From assembly GCF_001679045.1 (NCBI RefSeq), contig NZ_LYCK01000001.1, positions 8,535-72,534 on the forward strand: a stretch of DNA of 64,000 nt. The letters run 5' to 3'. The translations under genes were made by a program, and so were the position numbers. Source of the DNA: Haemophilus haemolyticus. GTDB taxonomy: Bacteria > Pseudomonadota > Gammaproteobacteria > Enterobacterales > Pasteurellaceae. Of the stretch, positions 39,918-48,563 are shown in pieces. The notes under the pieces were generated by a model, which worked only from the letters and a program-made list of their open reading frames with translations, was not told the origin of the DNA and ran no database searches. Numbering within the stretch: position 1 is the stretch's first letter; each line of letters starts with the position of its first letter.

Positions 39918-40858
39918 AGATAATTTTAGCGAATCCACGAGGATTTTGTGCCGGTGTAGATCGTGCCATTAGTATTGTTGAACTAGCCTTAGAAATTCAT
40001 GGCGCACCGATTTATGTTCGTCATGAAGTGGTGCATAACCGATTTGTTGTGAACGGATTGCGTGATCGTGGCGCGATCTTTGTGGAAGAATTAAGCGAAG
40101 TACCTGATGGCGCTATCGTTATTTTTTCTGCGCATGGCGTATCTCAAGCCGTTCGACAAGAAGCGAAAGATCGTAATCTCAAAGTATTTGATGCAACTTG
40201 TCCTTTGGTGACTAAAGTGCATATGCAAGTTGCGCGCGCAAGTCGAAAGGGAACAAAAGCGATTTTGATTGGGCATAAAGGGCACCCTGAAGTTGAAGGC
40301 ACAATGGGGCAGTATAGCAACGAAGATGGCGGTATTTTCCTGATTGAAAAAGTAGAAGATATTGCGCGTTTGCCAATGCAAGAAAATGATGATTTAACCT
40401 TTATGACGCAAACAACTTTGTCGCTAGATGATACGGCTGAAACCATTGCTGCATTAAAGGAAAAATATCCCGCTATTCAAGGACCACACAAAAACGATAT
40501 TTGTTATGCGACAACCAATCGTCAAGAAGCGGTGCGAGAATTGGCAAAATTATCAGATTTAGTGTTGGTTGTGGGTTCTAAAAACTCATCAAATTCAAAT
40601 CGTTTAGCTGAATTAGCGTCTCGAATGGGGGTTAAATCACAGCTTCTTGATGATCCTTCCGATATTCAAGCTGACTGGTTTAATGATGTGAAAACCATTG
40701 GGATTACAGCTGGCGCGTCTGCACCAGAAGAATTAGTCCAATCGATTATTTCCCGCTTAAAAGAGTTTGGTGCGAATACCATAGAAGAACTACAAGGTTT
40801 AGAAGAAAATATGTTCTTTGAAGTTCCAAAAGAGCTGAGAATAAAAGAAGTTAACTAA
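39914..40858 (+). CDS. ispH: 4-Hydroxy-3-methylbut-2-enyl diphosphate reductase
   Basis: Fe-S enzyme making IPP and DMAPP in the last step of the MEP isoprenoid pathway. The start is the ATG inside the lspA stop, which gives [19 protein letters not shown] directly. The 314-residue product has the three cluster Cys in [17 protein letters not shown] and [11 protein letters not shown]. lspA-ispH is a conserved pair. A USS overlaps the lspA/ispH junction. Confidence 0.97.
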   Translation: MKIILANPRGFCAGVDRAISIVELALEIHGAPIYVRHEVVHNRFVVNGLRDRGAIFVEELSEVPDGAIVIFSAHGVSQAVRQEAKDRNLKVFDATCPLVTKVHMQVARASRKGTKAILIGHKGHPEVEGTMGQYSNEDGGIFLIEKVEDIARLPMQENDDLTFMTQTTLSLDDTAETIAALKEKYPAIQGPHKNDICYATTNRQEAVRELAKLSDLVLVVGSKNSSNSNRLAELASRMGVKSQLLDDPSDIQADWFNDVKTIGITAGASAPEELVQSIISRLKEFGANTIEELQGLEENMFFEVPKELRIKEVN

Positions 40859-40862
40859 TCTT

Positions 40863-40899
40863 AAGGGCTTGTCGTAAATGATAAGCCCTTTGTTTTTTC
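40863..40899 (+). terminator. Terminator of ispH
   Basis: The stem AAGGGCTT/AAGCCCTT has an internal TATC/GATA-type extension and is followed by TGTTTTTT, just after the ispH stop. Confidence 0.85.
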
Positions 40900-40914
40900 A
40901 TGCAAATTAAGAAT

Positions 40915-40936
40915 TTTTGCGATCTGAATCGCAGAA
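40915..40936 (+). promoter_or_regulatory. CRP-S (Sxy-dependent) site of comEA
   Basis: TGCGA-N6-TCGCA is a perfect CRP-S core, with TTT before and GAA after. It lies 93 bases upstream of comEA, and its right edge overlaps the first bases of a USS (40935-40943). The matching element in front of comA supports co-regulation by CRP and Sxy. Confidence 0.88.
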
Positions 40937-41028
40937 GTGCGGTAAGAATCTTGAGCGTTTTCTTGAAAGTATAAAAAATGACTGTGTTGATATGCTCGTC
41001 AACATGTTCATATTACAAGGAAACCTCT

Positions 41029-41376
41029 ATGAAATTAATGAAAACATTATTTACTTCAGTTGTATTGTGTGGCGCGCTGGTTGCCTCTTCGGCTTTTGCT
41101 GAGGAAAAAACTGCAGAGCAGGCTGTTCAACCTGTTGTGGCTACTCAAACTGAGGCTCAAGTTGCACCGGCTACTGTGAGTGATAAATTGAATATCAATA
41201 CGGCAACCGTTAGTGAAATTCAAAAAGTCTTAACAGGAATCGGTGCTAAAAAAGCAGAAGCGATAGTGCAATATCGTGAAAAACACGGTAATTTCACGAG
41301 TGCTGAACAACTATTAGAAGTGCAAGGGATTGGTAAAGCAACGCTTGAAAGAAACCGTGATCGAATTACTTTTTAA
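41029..41376 (+). CDS. comEA: ComEA-type periplasmic DNA-binding competence protein
   Basis: The 115-residue exported protein binds incoming DNA in the periplasm and ratchets it inward during transformation. The ATG at 41029 has AAGGA 7 bases upstream; a second ATG three codons later (MKTLF) is an alternative start. Signal peptide to about residue 24 (SAFA), a short Val/Ala/Gln linker, then one helix-hairpin-helix domain (LNINTATVSEIQKVL, GIGAKKAEAIV, VQGIGKATLE). It is known as comE1 in H. influenzae. CRP-S site upstream. Its last codons and terminator form one copy of a 63-bp direct repeat. Confidence 0.95.
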   Translation: MKLMKTLFTSVVLCGALVASSAFAEEKTAEQAVQPVVATQTEAQVAPATVSDKLNINTATVSEIQKVLTGIGAKKAEAIVQYREKHGNFTSAEQLLEVQGIGKATLERNRDRITF

Positions 41377-41422
41377 TTTTAAAACCGCTTATGAATGCCC
41401 TGTTTTACAGGGCTTTTTTATT
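41360..41422 (+). repeat. 63-bp direct repeat, copy 1 (comEA 3' end and terminator)
   Basis: The copy covers the last codons of comEA, its stop, and the stem GCCCTG-TTTTA-CAGGGC with T run. It agrees with 42034-42096 in 58 of 63 positions by hand alignment. The DUF305 stop codon on the minus strand (41405-41407) lies inside the terminator hairpin. Confidence 0.9.
41397..41420 (+). terminator. Terminator of comEA
   Basis: The stem GCCCTG/CAGGGC with a TTTTA loop and TTTTTTA tail lies 20 bases after the comEA stop. It also encodes the last codons (Ala-Leu-stop) of the convergent DUF305 gene. Confidence 0.9.
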
Positions 41423-41782
41423 GTGCACTTTAAGCCATTTTTGCATTTGTTCAATTTCTGCTTGTTGTGCGTTAATAATATTCTCAGCAAGCTTACGCAT
41501 CTCAGGATCTTTTCCGTATTTTAATTCAACTTCCGCCATTTTTACTGCGCCAATATGGTGTGGCAACATACCTGCTGCAAAAGCAACATCAGGATCTTTA
41601 TATTGCATGGCTGCCATCATGTCTTGATGCATTTGATTCATACCTTGCATTAATTCTTGTTGCATTGCAGAACCTGTCGACATTGGCATATTCATGTGTG
41701 CTTGATGCGGTTTTTCATTAGCTTGGGCACAAATTGAAACTGCAGCAGCGCTAAGTGTGATAAAAGTCATAAGTTTTTTCAT
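41405..41782 (-). CDS. DUF305 family periplasmic protein, probably copper-related
   Basis: The 125-residue protein has a signal peptide (to about residue 21, CAQA), then a Met/His-rich segment (HQAHMNMPMSTGSAM) and the DUF305 four-helix domain with MLPHHIGAVKMAEVEL and AENIINAQQAEIEQM. The Met/His motifs fit a periplasmic copper (CopM-like) role, and the MerR-type promoter upstream supports metal control; both are inference. Good AGGAG ribosome site. It is bracketed with an rdgB fragment by direct repeats, and its C-terminus is encoded in the comEA terminator. Confidence 0.85.
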   Translation of the reverse strand: MKKLMTFITLSAAAVSICAQANEKPHQAHMNMPMSTGSAMQQELMQGMNQMHQDMMAAMQYKDPDVAFAAGMLPHHIGAVKMAEVELKYGKDPEMRKLAENIINAQQAEIEQMQKWLKVHNKKAL

Positions 41783-41816
41783 GTTTTTCTCCTATGTGAT
41801 AACTGAATGAGCACGA

Positions 41817-41847
41817 ATCATAAACCTTGACCTAAGGTTAAAGTCAA
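41817..41847 (-). promoter_or_regulatory. MerR-family operator-promoter of the DUF305 gene
   Basis: On the minus strand the -35 TTGACT and the -10 TATGAT are separated by 19 bases, the overlong spacing typical of MerR-type activated promoters. The spacer contains a dyad AACCTT-N5-AAGGTT (41823-41839). The ACCTT...AAGGT half-sites resemble CueR/copper operators. The regulator gene is not in the window. Confidence 0.75.
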
Positions 41848-41889
41848 TATTTATTCCGAAAATTTTTGGTGAGATATTAAAATAAGACA

Positions 41890-42132
41890 ATGTTTGATAT
41901 GAGGGACAGAATTACGAAGCAAAGATTTGTACTTGCCACGGGCAATAAAGGCAAAGTAAAAGAAATTGCAGATGTATTAGCTGATTTTGGTTTTGAAGTC
42001 ATTGCTCAGACAGATTTAGGCATTGAAAGCCCAATCGAATCACCTTTTAATTTTAAAATAGCTTATGGATGCCCTGTTTTACAGGGCTTTTTTATTTTTT
42101 TCAGAAAATGTAGAAAGTTTATTTCTTTTTAA
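41890..42132 (+). pseudogene. rdgB: 5' fragment of rdgB (XTP/dITP pyrophosphatase)
   Basis: The first part encodes the RdgB N-terminus ([18 protein letters not shown] then [17 protein letters not shown], residues about 13-48 of the ORF). The similarity stops after ESP at 42033. From base 42034 the DNA is the second copy of the comEA-tail repeat, so the remaining codons are meaningless and the ~150 C-terminal residues of the enzyme are missing. A full rdgB is expected elsewhere in the genome. The first residues (MRDRIT) do not look like a normal RdgB start. Confidence 0.85.
42034..42096 (+). repeat. 63-bp direct repeat, copy 2 (after the rdgB fragment)
   Basis: Nearly identical to 41360-41422 (58 of 63 bases by hand), including the complete terminator hairpin GCCCTG-TTTTA-CAGGGC and T run. 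The five differences (positions 8, 11, 26, 27 and 35 of the repeat) all lie outside the terminator. Confidence 0.9.
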
Positions 42133-42169
42133 AAATCCGTTGGCAAGCCTAATAAATTTTAATACACTA

Positions 42170-42250
42170 AAAAGCCTAGTCGGGGTGCAATATGCTGAGA
42201 TCATACCCGTGAACCTGAAACAGTTAATACTGACGTAGGAAACTAGGAAT
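42170..42250 (+). promoter_or_regulatory. TPP riboswitch (thi box)
   Basis: The conserved thi-box elements appear in order: GGGGTGC, GCTGAGA, ATACCCGTGAACCTGA, and GTTAATACTGACGTAGGAA, closed by AAGCCTAGT/AACTAGG. Binding of thiamine pyrophosphate is expected to reduce expression of the thiBPQ operon. It lies 60 bases upstream of thiB; no terminator hairpin is obvious between, so control may be at translation initiation. Confidence 0.95.
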
Positions 42251-42309
42251 ACAACCTTATCTCCTTCCCGTCATTATTGCTGCCTTTTGATATAAATAAG
42301 GATGTAATA

Positions 42310-43308
42310 ATGAAACTTCTTAAATTAACCTTAATTTCTACCGCACTTTTTTCCACCGCGGCATTAGCCCAATCACAGCAAAGTGTTAACGTATATAGCT
42401 ATGATTCTTTCACGTCTGAGTGGGGAGCAGGTCCAAAAGTAAAACAAGATTTTGAAAAAGCACATCCGCAATGCACTATTAATTTTACGCCTTTTGAAAG
42501 TGGTGGCGTGTTACTCAACCGTGTTCGTTTGGAAGGAAAGAAAACCAAAGCCGATATTGTGCTAGGTTTAGATAACTTTGTTTTAGAACAAGCTGAAAAA
42601 ACAGGTATTTTCACGCCAAATAAAGTGGATTTAACTCAGCTGGATTTACCAACAAAATGGACGAATAAAACATTCTTGCCTTTCGATTTCGGTAACTATG
42701 CTTTTGTGTATGACAAAACTAAATTACAAAATCCGCCGAAAAGTTTGAAAGAATTGGTTGAACGCCAAGATATCCGTGTAATTTATCAAGATCCTCGTAC
42801 CAGCAGTGTGGGTCGTGGTCTATTGGTTTGGATGAATGCAATTTATTCTGCGGACAAAATTCAATCTGCTTGGAAAGCGTTGGATAAGCATACGGTAACA
42901 GTGGGTAAAGGTTGGTCTGATACTTACGGCGCATTCTTAAAAGGCGAAGCGGATTTAGTGCTAAGTTACAGCACATCACCACTTTATCACCAACTTTTTG
43001 AGAAAAAAGATAATTATGCAGCGACTGATTTTGCGGAAGGGCATATCACTCAAGTGGAATTAGCGGCTCGAGTCGCCAACCATCCAAATCAATGCGCGGA
43101 TGATTTTATGGCATTTTTAATTTCACCTACGGCACAAAAAAATATTGTGACAGCCAATATTATGTTGCCAGTCATTCAAGGTGAAATTGAACCGCACTTT
43201 GATGCGCTTAAAGCTCAACAAAAAACTCAAACTCCAATCAATCCAATGGTGAATGCGGAACACTTAAAAAATTGGATTAGCACTTGGCAAACTACATTAA
43301 CAAAATAG
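42310..43308 (+). CDS. thiB: Thiamine ABC transporter, periplasmic binding protein
   Basis: Captures thiamine and its phosphates in the periplasm for ThiPQ. The ATG at 42310 (MKLLKLTLIS) has AAGGA 8 bases upstream and starts a clean signal peptide ending ALAQ; the frame is open 11 codons further upstream. The 332-residue product has the family segments VYSYDSFTSEWGAGP, DIVLGLDNF and DPRTSSVGRGLL. A USS lies in the signal-peptide region. First gene after the TPP riboswitch. Confidence 0.96.
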   Translation: MKLLKLTLISTALFSTAALAQSQQSVNVYSYDSFTSEWGAGPKVKQDFEKAHPQCTINFTPFESGGVLLNRVRLEGKKTKADIVLGLDNFVLEQAEKTGIFTPNKVDLTQLDLPTKWTNKTFLPFDFGNYAFVYDKTKLQNPPKSLKELVERQDIRVIYQDPRTSSVGRGLLVWMNAIYSADKIQSAWKALDKHTVTVGKGWSDTYGAFLKGEADLVLSYSTSPLYHQLFEKKDNYAATDFAEGHITQVELAARVANHPNQCADDFMAFLISPTAQKNIVTANIMLPVIQGEIEPHFDALKAQQKTQTPINPMVNAEHLKNWISTWQTTLTK

Positions 43309-43312
43309 TTTG

Positions 43313-44929
43313 ATGTTGTCGTTATTTCATCATCCACAACTCCGCCCTCGTCATTATGTGAGCGGGGTTGTTGTCATTAGTTTCATTACTCTTTTTTATG
43401 GTAGCGCATTAAGTTCGATCTTTGCATTGGGCGATGAATTACAATGGAAAACTTGGTTCACGGATGATTATCTACAGCATCTCATTCTTTTCAGTTTTGG
43501 GCAAGCCTTACTTTCTACCATTTTATCTATTTTTTTTGGTCTGCTCCTCGCTCGAGCATTGTTTTATCAACCATTCTCAGGAAAAAAATGGCTATTAAAA
43601 TTAATGTCGCTAACTTTTGTCTTACCTGTTTTAGTGGCAATTTTTGGTTTGATCGGCATTTATGGTTCAAGCGGTTGGTTAGCTTGGTTTGCTAACCTTT
43701 TTGGAATGCCGTGGCAGGGACATATTTACGGGCTCTCGGGTATTTTAATTGCCCATCTTTTTTTCAATATCCCGCTGGCAGCGCAACTTTTCTTACAAAG
43801 TTTGCAAAGTATCCCTTATCAGCAACGTCAGCTTGCTGCGCAACTCAATTTGCAAGGTTGGCAATTCGTTAAATTGGTGGAGTGGCCTGTTTTTCGTCAG
43901 CAATGTTTGCCCACCTCCAGCTTGATTTTTATGCTTTGCTTCACCAGTTTTACCGTTGTTCTTACGCTAGGAGGGGGGCCTCAATATACGACATTAGAAA
44001 CCGCAATATACCAAGCGATTTTATTTGAATTTGATCTGCCAAAAGCAGCGCTTTTTGCCATGTTGCAATTTATATTTTGCTTAGTTTTATTTAGCTTAAC
44101 ATCGCGTTTTTCTCCCTCTAATCAAAATGGCTTGAGCAATAGTAATCCTTGGTTTGAGAAACCTAAAAGTGCGGTCAAAATTTTCCATGTTTTTGTCTTA
44201 CTTATTTTTATATTTTTCCTTTTTTCGCCAGTGTTGAATATTCTTGTCAGCGCATTGAGTTCACCAAGTTTGCTCACAGTTTGGCATAATTCTCAACTTT
44301 GGCGTGCGTTAGGCTATTCACTTTCTATCGCGCCCTTGTCCGCATTGATTGCATTAATGATGGCGATTGCCTTATTGCTTTTATCACGCCGTTTAGAATG
44401 GTTGCATTATCAAAAAATTGCTCAATTTATTATTAATGCTGGAATGGTGATTTTGGCAATCCCGATTTTAGTACTCGCAATGGGGCTATTTTTATTATTA
44501 CAAGAGCGGGATTTTTCGAATATTGATTTGTTTGCTATAGTTGTATTTTGCAATGCGTTAAGTGCAATGCCTTTTGTTTTACGTATTTTGAGCGCACCTT
44601 TTCATAATAATATGCGTTATTACGAAAATCTGTGTAATAGTCTGGGAATTGTGGGTTGGCAACGTTTTTATCTGATTGAGTGGCAAACTTTACGTGCGCC
44701 ATTGCGCTATGCTTTTGCTTTAGCCTTGGCGCTATCTTTAGGGGATTTTACGGCTATTGCGTTGTTCGGTAATCAAGAGTTTACTTCTCTACCGCACTTG
44801 TTATATCAGCAGCTAGGTAATTATCGTAATCAAGATGCCGCTGTAACTGCAGGGATGTTATTATTGTTTTGTGGCATATTGTTTGCCTTTATTCACACAC
44901 ATAGGGATGCCGATGATTTATCTAAATAA
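43313..44929 (+). CDS. thiP: Thiamine ABC transporter, permease protein
   Basis: Fused two-domain inner-membrane permease, 538 residues with about 12 helices; each half carries a BPD-type EAA loop ([15 protein letters not shown] and [16 protein letters not shown]). The ATG at 43313 is preferred over an adjacent TTG at 43310. It begins 4 bases after the thiB stop and overlaps thiQ by 17 bases, so the three genes are translationally linked. Confidence 0.95.
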   Translation: MLSLFHHPQLRPRHYVSGVVVISFITLFYGSALSSIFALGDELQWKTWFTDDYLQHLILFSFGQALLSTILSIFFGLLLARALFYQPFSGKKWLLKLMSLTFVLPVLVAIFGLIGIYGSSGWLAWFANLFGMPWQGHIYGLSGILIAHLFFNIPLAAQLFLQSLQSIPYQQRQLAAQLNLQGWQFVKLVEWPVFRQQCLPTSSLIFMLCFTSFTVVLTLGGGPQYTTLETAIYQAILFEFDLPKAALFAMLQFIFCLVLFSLTSRFSPSNQNGLSNSNPWFEKPKSAVKIFHVFVLLIFIFFLFSPVLNILVSALSSPSLLTVWHNSQLWRALGYSLSIAPLSALIALMMAIALLLLSRRLEWLHYQKIAQFIINAGMVILAIPILVLAMGLFLLLQERDFSNIDLFAIVVFCNALSAMPFVLRILSAPFHNNMRYYENLCNSLGIVGWQRFYLIEWQTLRAPLRYAFALALALSLGDFTAIALFGNQEFTSLPHLLYQQLGNYRNQDAAVTAGMLLLFCGILFAFIHTHRDADDLSK

Positions 44930-45560
44930 TGTGATTTTGAACGATAAAACCTTACCGATGTGCTTTAATTTGAGCGTAAATGCTGGCGAGCGTGTCGCAA
45001 TTATTGGCGAAAGTGGGGCAGGGAAAAGTACGTTATTGAATTTAATCGCTGGATTTGAATTTCCTCATCAAGGAGAAATTTGGTTAAACGATAAAAATCA
45101 TACTCGTAGCGCACCTTACGAGCGTCCGGTTTCCATGTTATTTCAAGAAAATAATTTATTTCCTCATTTAACCGTACAGCAAAATCTTGCGTTGGGTTTA
45201 AAACCTTCTTTAAAATTAACTGCACTTGAACAGGAAAAAATTGAACAGGTCGCTTGTTCTGTAGGATTGGGCGATTATTTACAACGTTTACCGAATTCTC
45301 TTTCAGGTGGTCAAAAACAACGAGTGGCATTGGCGCGTTGTTTATTGCGAGATAAACCCATCTTGTTATTAGATGAGCCTTTTTCCGCATTAGATCAGAA
45401 ACTTCGTGTAGAAATGCTAGCTTTGATCGCTAAACTTTGTGATGAGAAACATCTGACGTTGTTACTTGTTACTCACCAACCATCGGAATTAGTTGGTACG
45501 ATAGATCGAGTATTGTTGGTGGAAAATGGTCAGATAAGTCAATTGCAAAAAGAGACGTAA
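44913..45560 (+). CDS. thiQ: Thiamine ABC transporter, ATP-binding protein
   Basis: ATPase subunit of the thiamine importer. The ATG at 44913 ([11 protein letters not shown]) fits the family start; it lies within the end of thiP. The 215-residue product has Walker [10 protein letters not shown], signature [13 protein letters not shown], Walker B ILLLDEP, and the H-loop VTHQP. A hairpin at 45645-45662 separates the operon from bioB. Confidence 0.96.
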   Translation: MIYLNNVILNDKTLPMCFNLSVNAGERVAIIGESGAGKSTLLNLIAGFEFPHQGEIWLNDKNHTRSAPYERPVSMLFQENNLFPHLTVQQNLALGLKPSLKLTALEQEKIEQVACSVGLGDYLQRLPNSLSGGQKQRVALARCLLRDKPILLLDEPFSALDQKLRVEMLALIAKLCDEKHLTLLLVTHQPSELVGTIDRVLLVENGQISQLQKET

Positions 45561-45644
45561 AATTATATAGATTTTATAACCGATGAATCTATTCATGGCT
45601 ATCGATACTAGCTTATACACTGAATGAATATAAGATACAAAAAT

Positions 45645-45662
45645 GCGGTGATTATTCACCGC
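45645..45662 (+). terminator. Hairpin between thiQ and bioB
   Basis: The stem GCGGTGA/TCACCGC has a TTAT loop and is followed by ACTTT. One arm is part of a USS and the other a USS with one mismatch (AAATGCGGT). Confidence 0.55.
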
Positions 45663-45679
45663 ACTTTCAAAGGAAAAAT

Positions 45680-46684
45680 ATGTTAACTGAAAAACTACAA
45701 ATTAACTCCATTACACCACATCCAAGCGTTGAATATTGGTCTGTTTGCAAAGTTGAGGCGTTATTTGAAACGCCGTTTTTGGAATTAGTTTACCGAGCTG
45801 CGCAAGTTCATCGTAAGCATTTTAATCCTCGAGCGATTCAGTTATCCACGTTAATGTCTATCAAAACGGGGGGATGTCCAGAAGATTGTGGTTATTGCCC
45901 TCAATCAGCCCGTTATCATACTGGTGTACAAAATCAGCAGTTATTAGATGTTGATGAGATCGTCGCGAAAGCAAAAATTGCGAAAGCGCGTGGAGCGGGG
46001 CGTTTCTGTATGGGGGCAGCTTGGCGAGGCCCTAAGCCAAAAGATATTGAGAAAGTCACAGAAATTATTAAAGCAGTGAAATCTCTTGGTTTAGAAACTT
46101 GCGGTACTTTTGGTTTATTGCAAGATGGTATGGCAGAAGATTTAAAAGAAGCTGGTTTAGATTATTACAATCATAATCTTGATACAGCACCAGAACATTA
46201 TGCAGAAGTGATTGGTACTCGCCGCTTTGATGATCGTCTTAGCACGTTAGGAAAAGTGCGCAAAGCTGGGTTAAAAGTGTGTTGTGGCGGCATTGTGGGA
46301 ATGAATGAAACCCGTAAAGAACGGGCTGGATTAATCGCGAGCCTTGCAAATCTTGATCCGCAACCTGAGTCAGTGCCGATTAATCAACTCGTTAAGGTTG
46401 AAGGTACACCGTTAGCCGATGCGGAGGAATTAGATTGGACAGAGTTTGTGCGAACGATTGCTGTTGCACGTATTACTATGCCAAAAAGTTATGTTCGCCT
46501 TTCTGCAGGCCGTAGTGGTATGAGTGAAGAAATGCAAGCGATGTGTTTTATGGCTGGTGCAAATTCAATTTTCTATGGCGATAAATTACTTATCACAGGT
46601 AATCCAGAAGAAGATGGCGATCAGTTATTGATGGCAAAATTAGATTTAGAGCCAGAAAATGCGGAAAATAAAAAAGCTTCTTGA
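45680..46684 (+). CDS. bioB: Biotin synthase
   Basis: Radical-SAM enzyme inserting sulfur into dethiobiotin. The 334-residue product has the radical-SAM CxxxCxxC in [13 protein letters not shown], further Fe-S ligands ([10 protein letters not shown] region), and RLSAGRSGM with the cluster Arg. It stands alone here, away from other bio genes, as in H. influenzae. Biotin is needed by AccB encoded in the same window. Confidence 0.97.
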   Translation: MLTEKLQINSITPHPSVEYWSVCKVEALFETPFLELVYRAAQVHRKHFNPRAIQLSTLMSIKTGGCPEDCGYCPQSARYHTGVQNQQLLDVDEIVAKAKIAKARGAGRFCMGAAWRGPKPKDIEKVTEIIKAVKSLGLETCGTFGLLQDGMAEDLKEAGLDYYNHNLDTAPEHYAEVIGTRRFDDRLSTLGKVRKAGLKVCCGGIVGMNETRKERAGLIASLANLDPQPESVPINQLVKVEGTPLADAEELDWTEFVRTIAVARITMPKSYVRLSAGRSGMSEEMQAMCFMAGANSIFYGDKLLITGNPEEDGDQLLMAKLDLEPENAENKKAS

Positions 46685-46740
46685 ATATCAAGAAGCTAAT
46701 TATTTAAGGGGCTGACGTAGATTAGCCCCTAACTTTTTTA
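46675..46740 (+). terminator. Double terminator between bioB and the DUF799 lipoprotein gene
   Basis: The first hairpin AGCTTCTTGA/TCAAGAAGCT follows the bioB stop region; the second, AGGGGCT/AGCCCCT at 46707-46730, is followed by a T run on plus and serves the convergent lipoprotein operon on minus. Confidence 0.75.
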
Positions 46741-47415
46741 TTTTTGTTGAGGCTGTAATTGTGGATCTTGTCCATACAATGGATGTCTAGGACCATAAAG
46801 CAAACAACCATTGCAAGGTCCATTAAGCATATTTCCTGTCGCCCACGCAGCAACCTTGTACCCTTTATCGGATACATTGTTCGCAATTTGTTTTACTACA
46901 GCAGTAATTAGCATTACGATGGCATTACCGTTGTTATTGCGATCTGCATCGTCTGCGTAGCCTTTACCTTCCCATAAGGTTTTACCACTACGTAAGTCAA
47001 CAAGTTTACCACTTACTCTTACTTTAGTTACACTATCAAATACTTGGTAATTCACACCGTAATCATCTACATTAATGTAAAGAACTGCATCAGCACCAAA
47101 AATATCACGTAATTTTTGTAGATTTACATTATGGATTTCTTGAGCCTGTGTTAAACCATTGTGCTTAAAAGTTTCATACACAAGGGCAGGAGGGAAAACA
47201 TAATACCCCTCTTCCGCTAATGGAGAAATTGTATGTGCCAATACAGCAGGAGAACCTTTAACATCATTTGTTGTATCCGTAGGAAGTAATACCAAGATAG
47301 AACGTGGTTTACTTTCCTGATAGTTTGTATAGTCATAAGGCGTTGGTTTCATTGTTGAACAGGCAGAAAGCAAAAGGGTACAAGCCATTACCAAATAGAG
47401 AGAGATTTTTTTCAT
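46738..47415 (-). CDS. Lipoprotein, DUF799 (GNA1162-like)
   Basis: The 225-residue outer-membrane lipoprotein candidate has signal peptide MKKISLYLVMACTLLLSAC, Cys19 then Ser. The body has the DUF799 features KPRSILVLLPTDTTNDVKG, TISPLAEEGYYVFPPALV and DAVLYINVDDYGV, a TolB-N/FlgT-like fold. Neisserial GNA1162 is the known relative. It is the last gene of a three-lipoprotein operon and overlaps the DUF4810 gene by four bases. Function unknown. Confidence 0.85.
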   Translation of the reverse strand: MKKISLYLVMACTLLLSACSTMKPTPYDYTNYQESKPRSILVLLPTDTTNDVKGSPAVLAHTISPLAEEGYYVFPPALVYETFKHNGLTQAQEIHNVNLQKLRDIFGADAVLYINVDDYGVNYQVFDSVTKVRVSGKLVDLRSGKTLWEGKGYADDADRNNNGNAIVMLITAVVKQIANNVSDKGYKVAAWATGNMLNGPCNGCLLYGPRHPLYGQDPQLQPQQK

Positions 47416-47822
47416 TTTTTCGCTCCTTTTTTCACTTTTTTATTTCCAGTGCTTTCTGTACTCGTATCCACTTTTTTTCCTTTATTTAACAAGAAGTTAA
47501 TATATTGGGTTGATTCAGGAAATAAAGTCATTTCTTTTTGATAGGCTTCTGCCATTTTGCCAGCATTGCCTAATTGACCATATAAAAGACCAATCTGCGC
47601 ATACAGACCTGGTGGTACTTTTTTACCGCTATCAAGTTGAGCAATTTCTTCTAATTTCTGAAGCTGTTCTTGTGGATCGCCGTCTTGAGTTAGATATTGG
47701 TATACGGAAGTTGGATAGGTATCTCCATTCCAAGTATACAATGTATTTGGTTTACTGCCTGATGAACAGGCAGTCACCACAGCAACAGCTGATAAGCAAA
47801 TAAAAAGTTTTAGTTTATTCAT
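47412..47822 (-). CDS. Lipoprotein, DUF4810
   Basis: The 136-residue predicted lipoprotein starts at the ATG of MNKLKLFICLSAV, with AAGGA upstream; the open frame extends 18 codons beyond without a signal. The lipobox is VTAC-S. The body is short, with a TPR-like helical hairpin (GLLYGQLGNAGKMAEAYQKE) followed by a Lys-rich C-terminus (KKVKKGAKK). Always found, as far as I recall, with a CsgG-like and a DUF799 gene, as here. Function unknown. Confidence 0.83.
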   Translation of the reverse strand: MNKLKLFICLSAVAVVTACSSGSKPNTLYTWNGDTYPTSVYQYLTQDGDPQEQLQKLEEIAQLDSGKKVPPGLYAQIGLLYGQLGNAGKMAEAYQKEMTLFPESTQYINFLLNKGKKVDTSTESTGNKKVKKGAKK

Positions 47823-47832
47823 AATAAAATCC

Positions 47833-48501
47833 TTAATTTGAAGGCTTCCATTGACCTGATTCAACACCAGAAACAAGGTTATTTACGGCTTCACGAATGG
47901 CTAAATCTAATACTTTACCATTAAGAGTTGAATCATAACCTGCGGTGCCACCAAAACCTAACACTTCACGGTTTGAAAGATTATATTCACCAGCACCTTG
48001 AACAGAATAAACCACTTCTGAAGTTTGAGTATTCACCACATTCAATGTTACTTTTGCATAAGCCACTTGTTGTTTGCCGCGACCTAAAATACCAAATAAT
48101 TGCTGATCACCTACTGTTTTACGACCAAATTCAGTCACATCGCCAGTCACCACATAATTCGCGCCTTTTAATTTTTGTTTTTGACCTTTGATTTTTGCTT
48201 CTGTCGCCGATTCTGACATATTGGTGCGATCCAACACACTAAAACGACCTGATTGTTGTAAGTGAGACACTAAAATGGTTTTGGCTTGATTACCTAATTG
48301 ATCCATGCCGTCAGAGAATACGCCATTGTTATAGCTTGAACGATTATCAAATTTACCCACAGAAATAGGGGCTTTCACACCGTTATACGCGGTGTTATAG
48401 CTCGTTACTTTTTGAACTTCAACAGTACGAGAACCCTCGGTTGCACAACCAGATAAAGCTAAAACGCTGACAGATAATAAGATTGGATAGAGTTTTTTCA
48501 T
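47833..48501 (-). CDS. CsgG/HfaB-family lipoprotein
   Basis: The 222-residue lipoprotein has a lipobox at Cys19 (ALSGC-A). The body matches the CsgG periplasmic fold: VGKFDNRSSYNNG, the LQQSGRFSVLDRTNMSE segment, GANYVVTGDVTEFG, and the repeated VYSVQGAGEYNLSN. It appears shorter than curli CsgG (277 residues), so pore formation is uncertain. First gene of the three-lipoprotein operon, starting 62 bases downstream of tkt. Confidence 0.86.
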   Translation of the reverse strand: MKKLYPILLSVSVLALSGCATEGSRTVEVQKVTSYNTAYNGVKAPISVGKFDNRSSYNNGVFSDGMDQLGNQAKTILVSHLQQSGRFSVLDRTNMSESATEAKIKGQKQKLKGANYVVTGDVTEFGRKTVGDQQLFGILGRGKQQVAYAKVTLNVVNTQTSEVVYSVQGAGEYNLSNREVLGFGGTAGYDSTLNGKVLDLAIREAVNNLVSGVESGQWKPSN

Positions 48502-48528
48502 TACAGAATCCTTATAATATAAAGTGAT

Positions 48529-48560
48529 AAAAAAGCTCCTTGAGTTATCAAGGAGCTTTC
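48529..48560 (-). terminator. Terminator of tkt
   Basis: The stem AAAGCTCCTTGA/TCAAGGAGCTTT has a small loop and TTTTTATC on the minus strand. It lies within the short tkt-lipoprotein gap; only about 27 bases remain for a separate promoter of the lipoprotein operon. Confidence 0.85.
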
Positions 48561-48563
48561 ATT

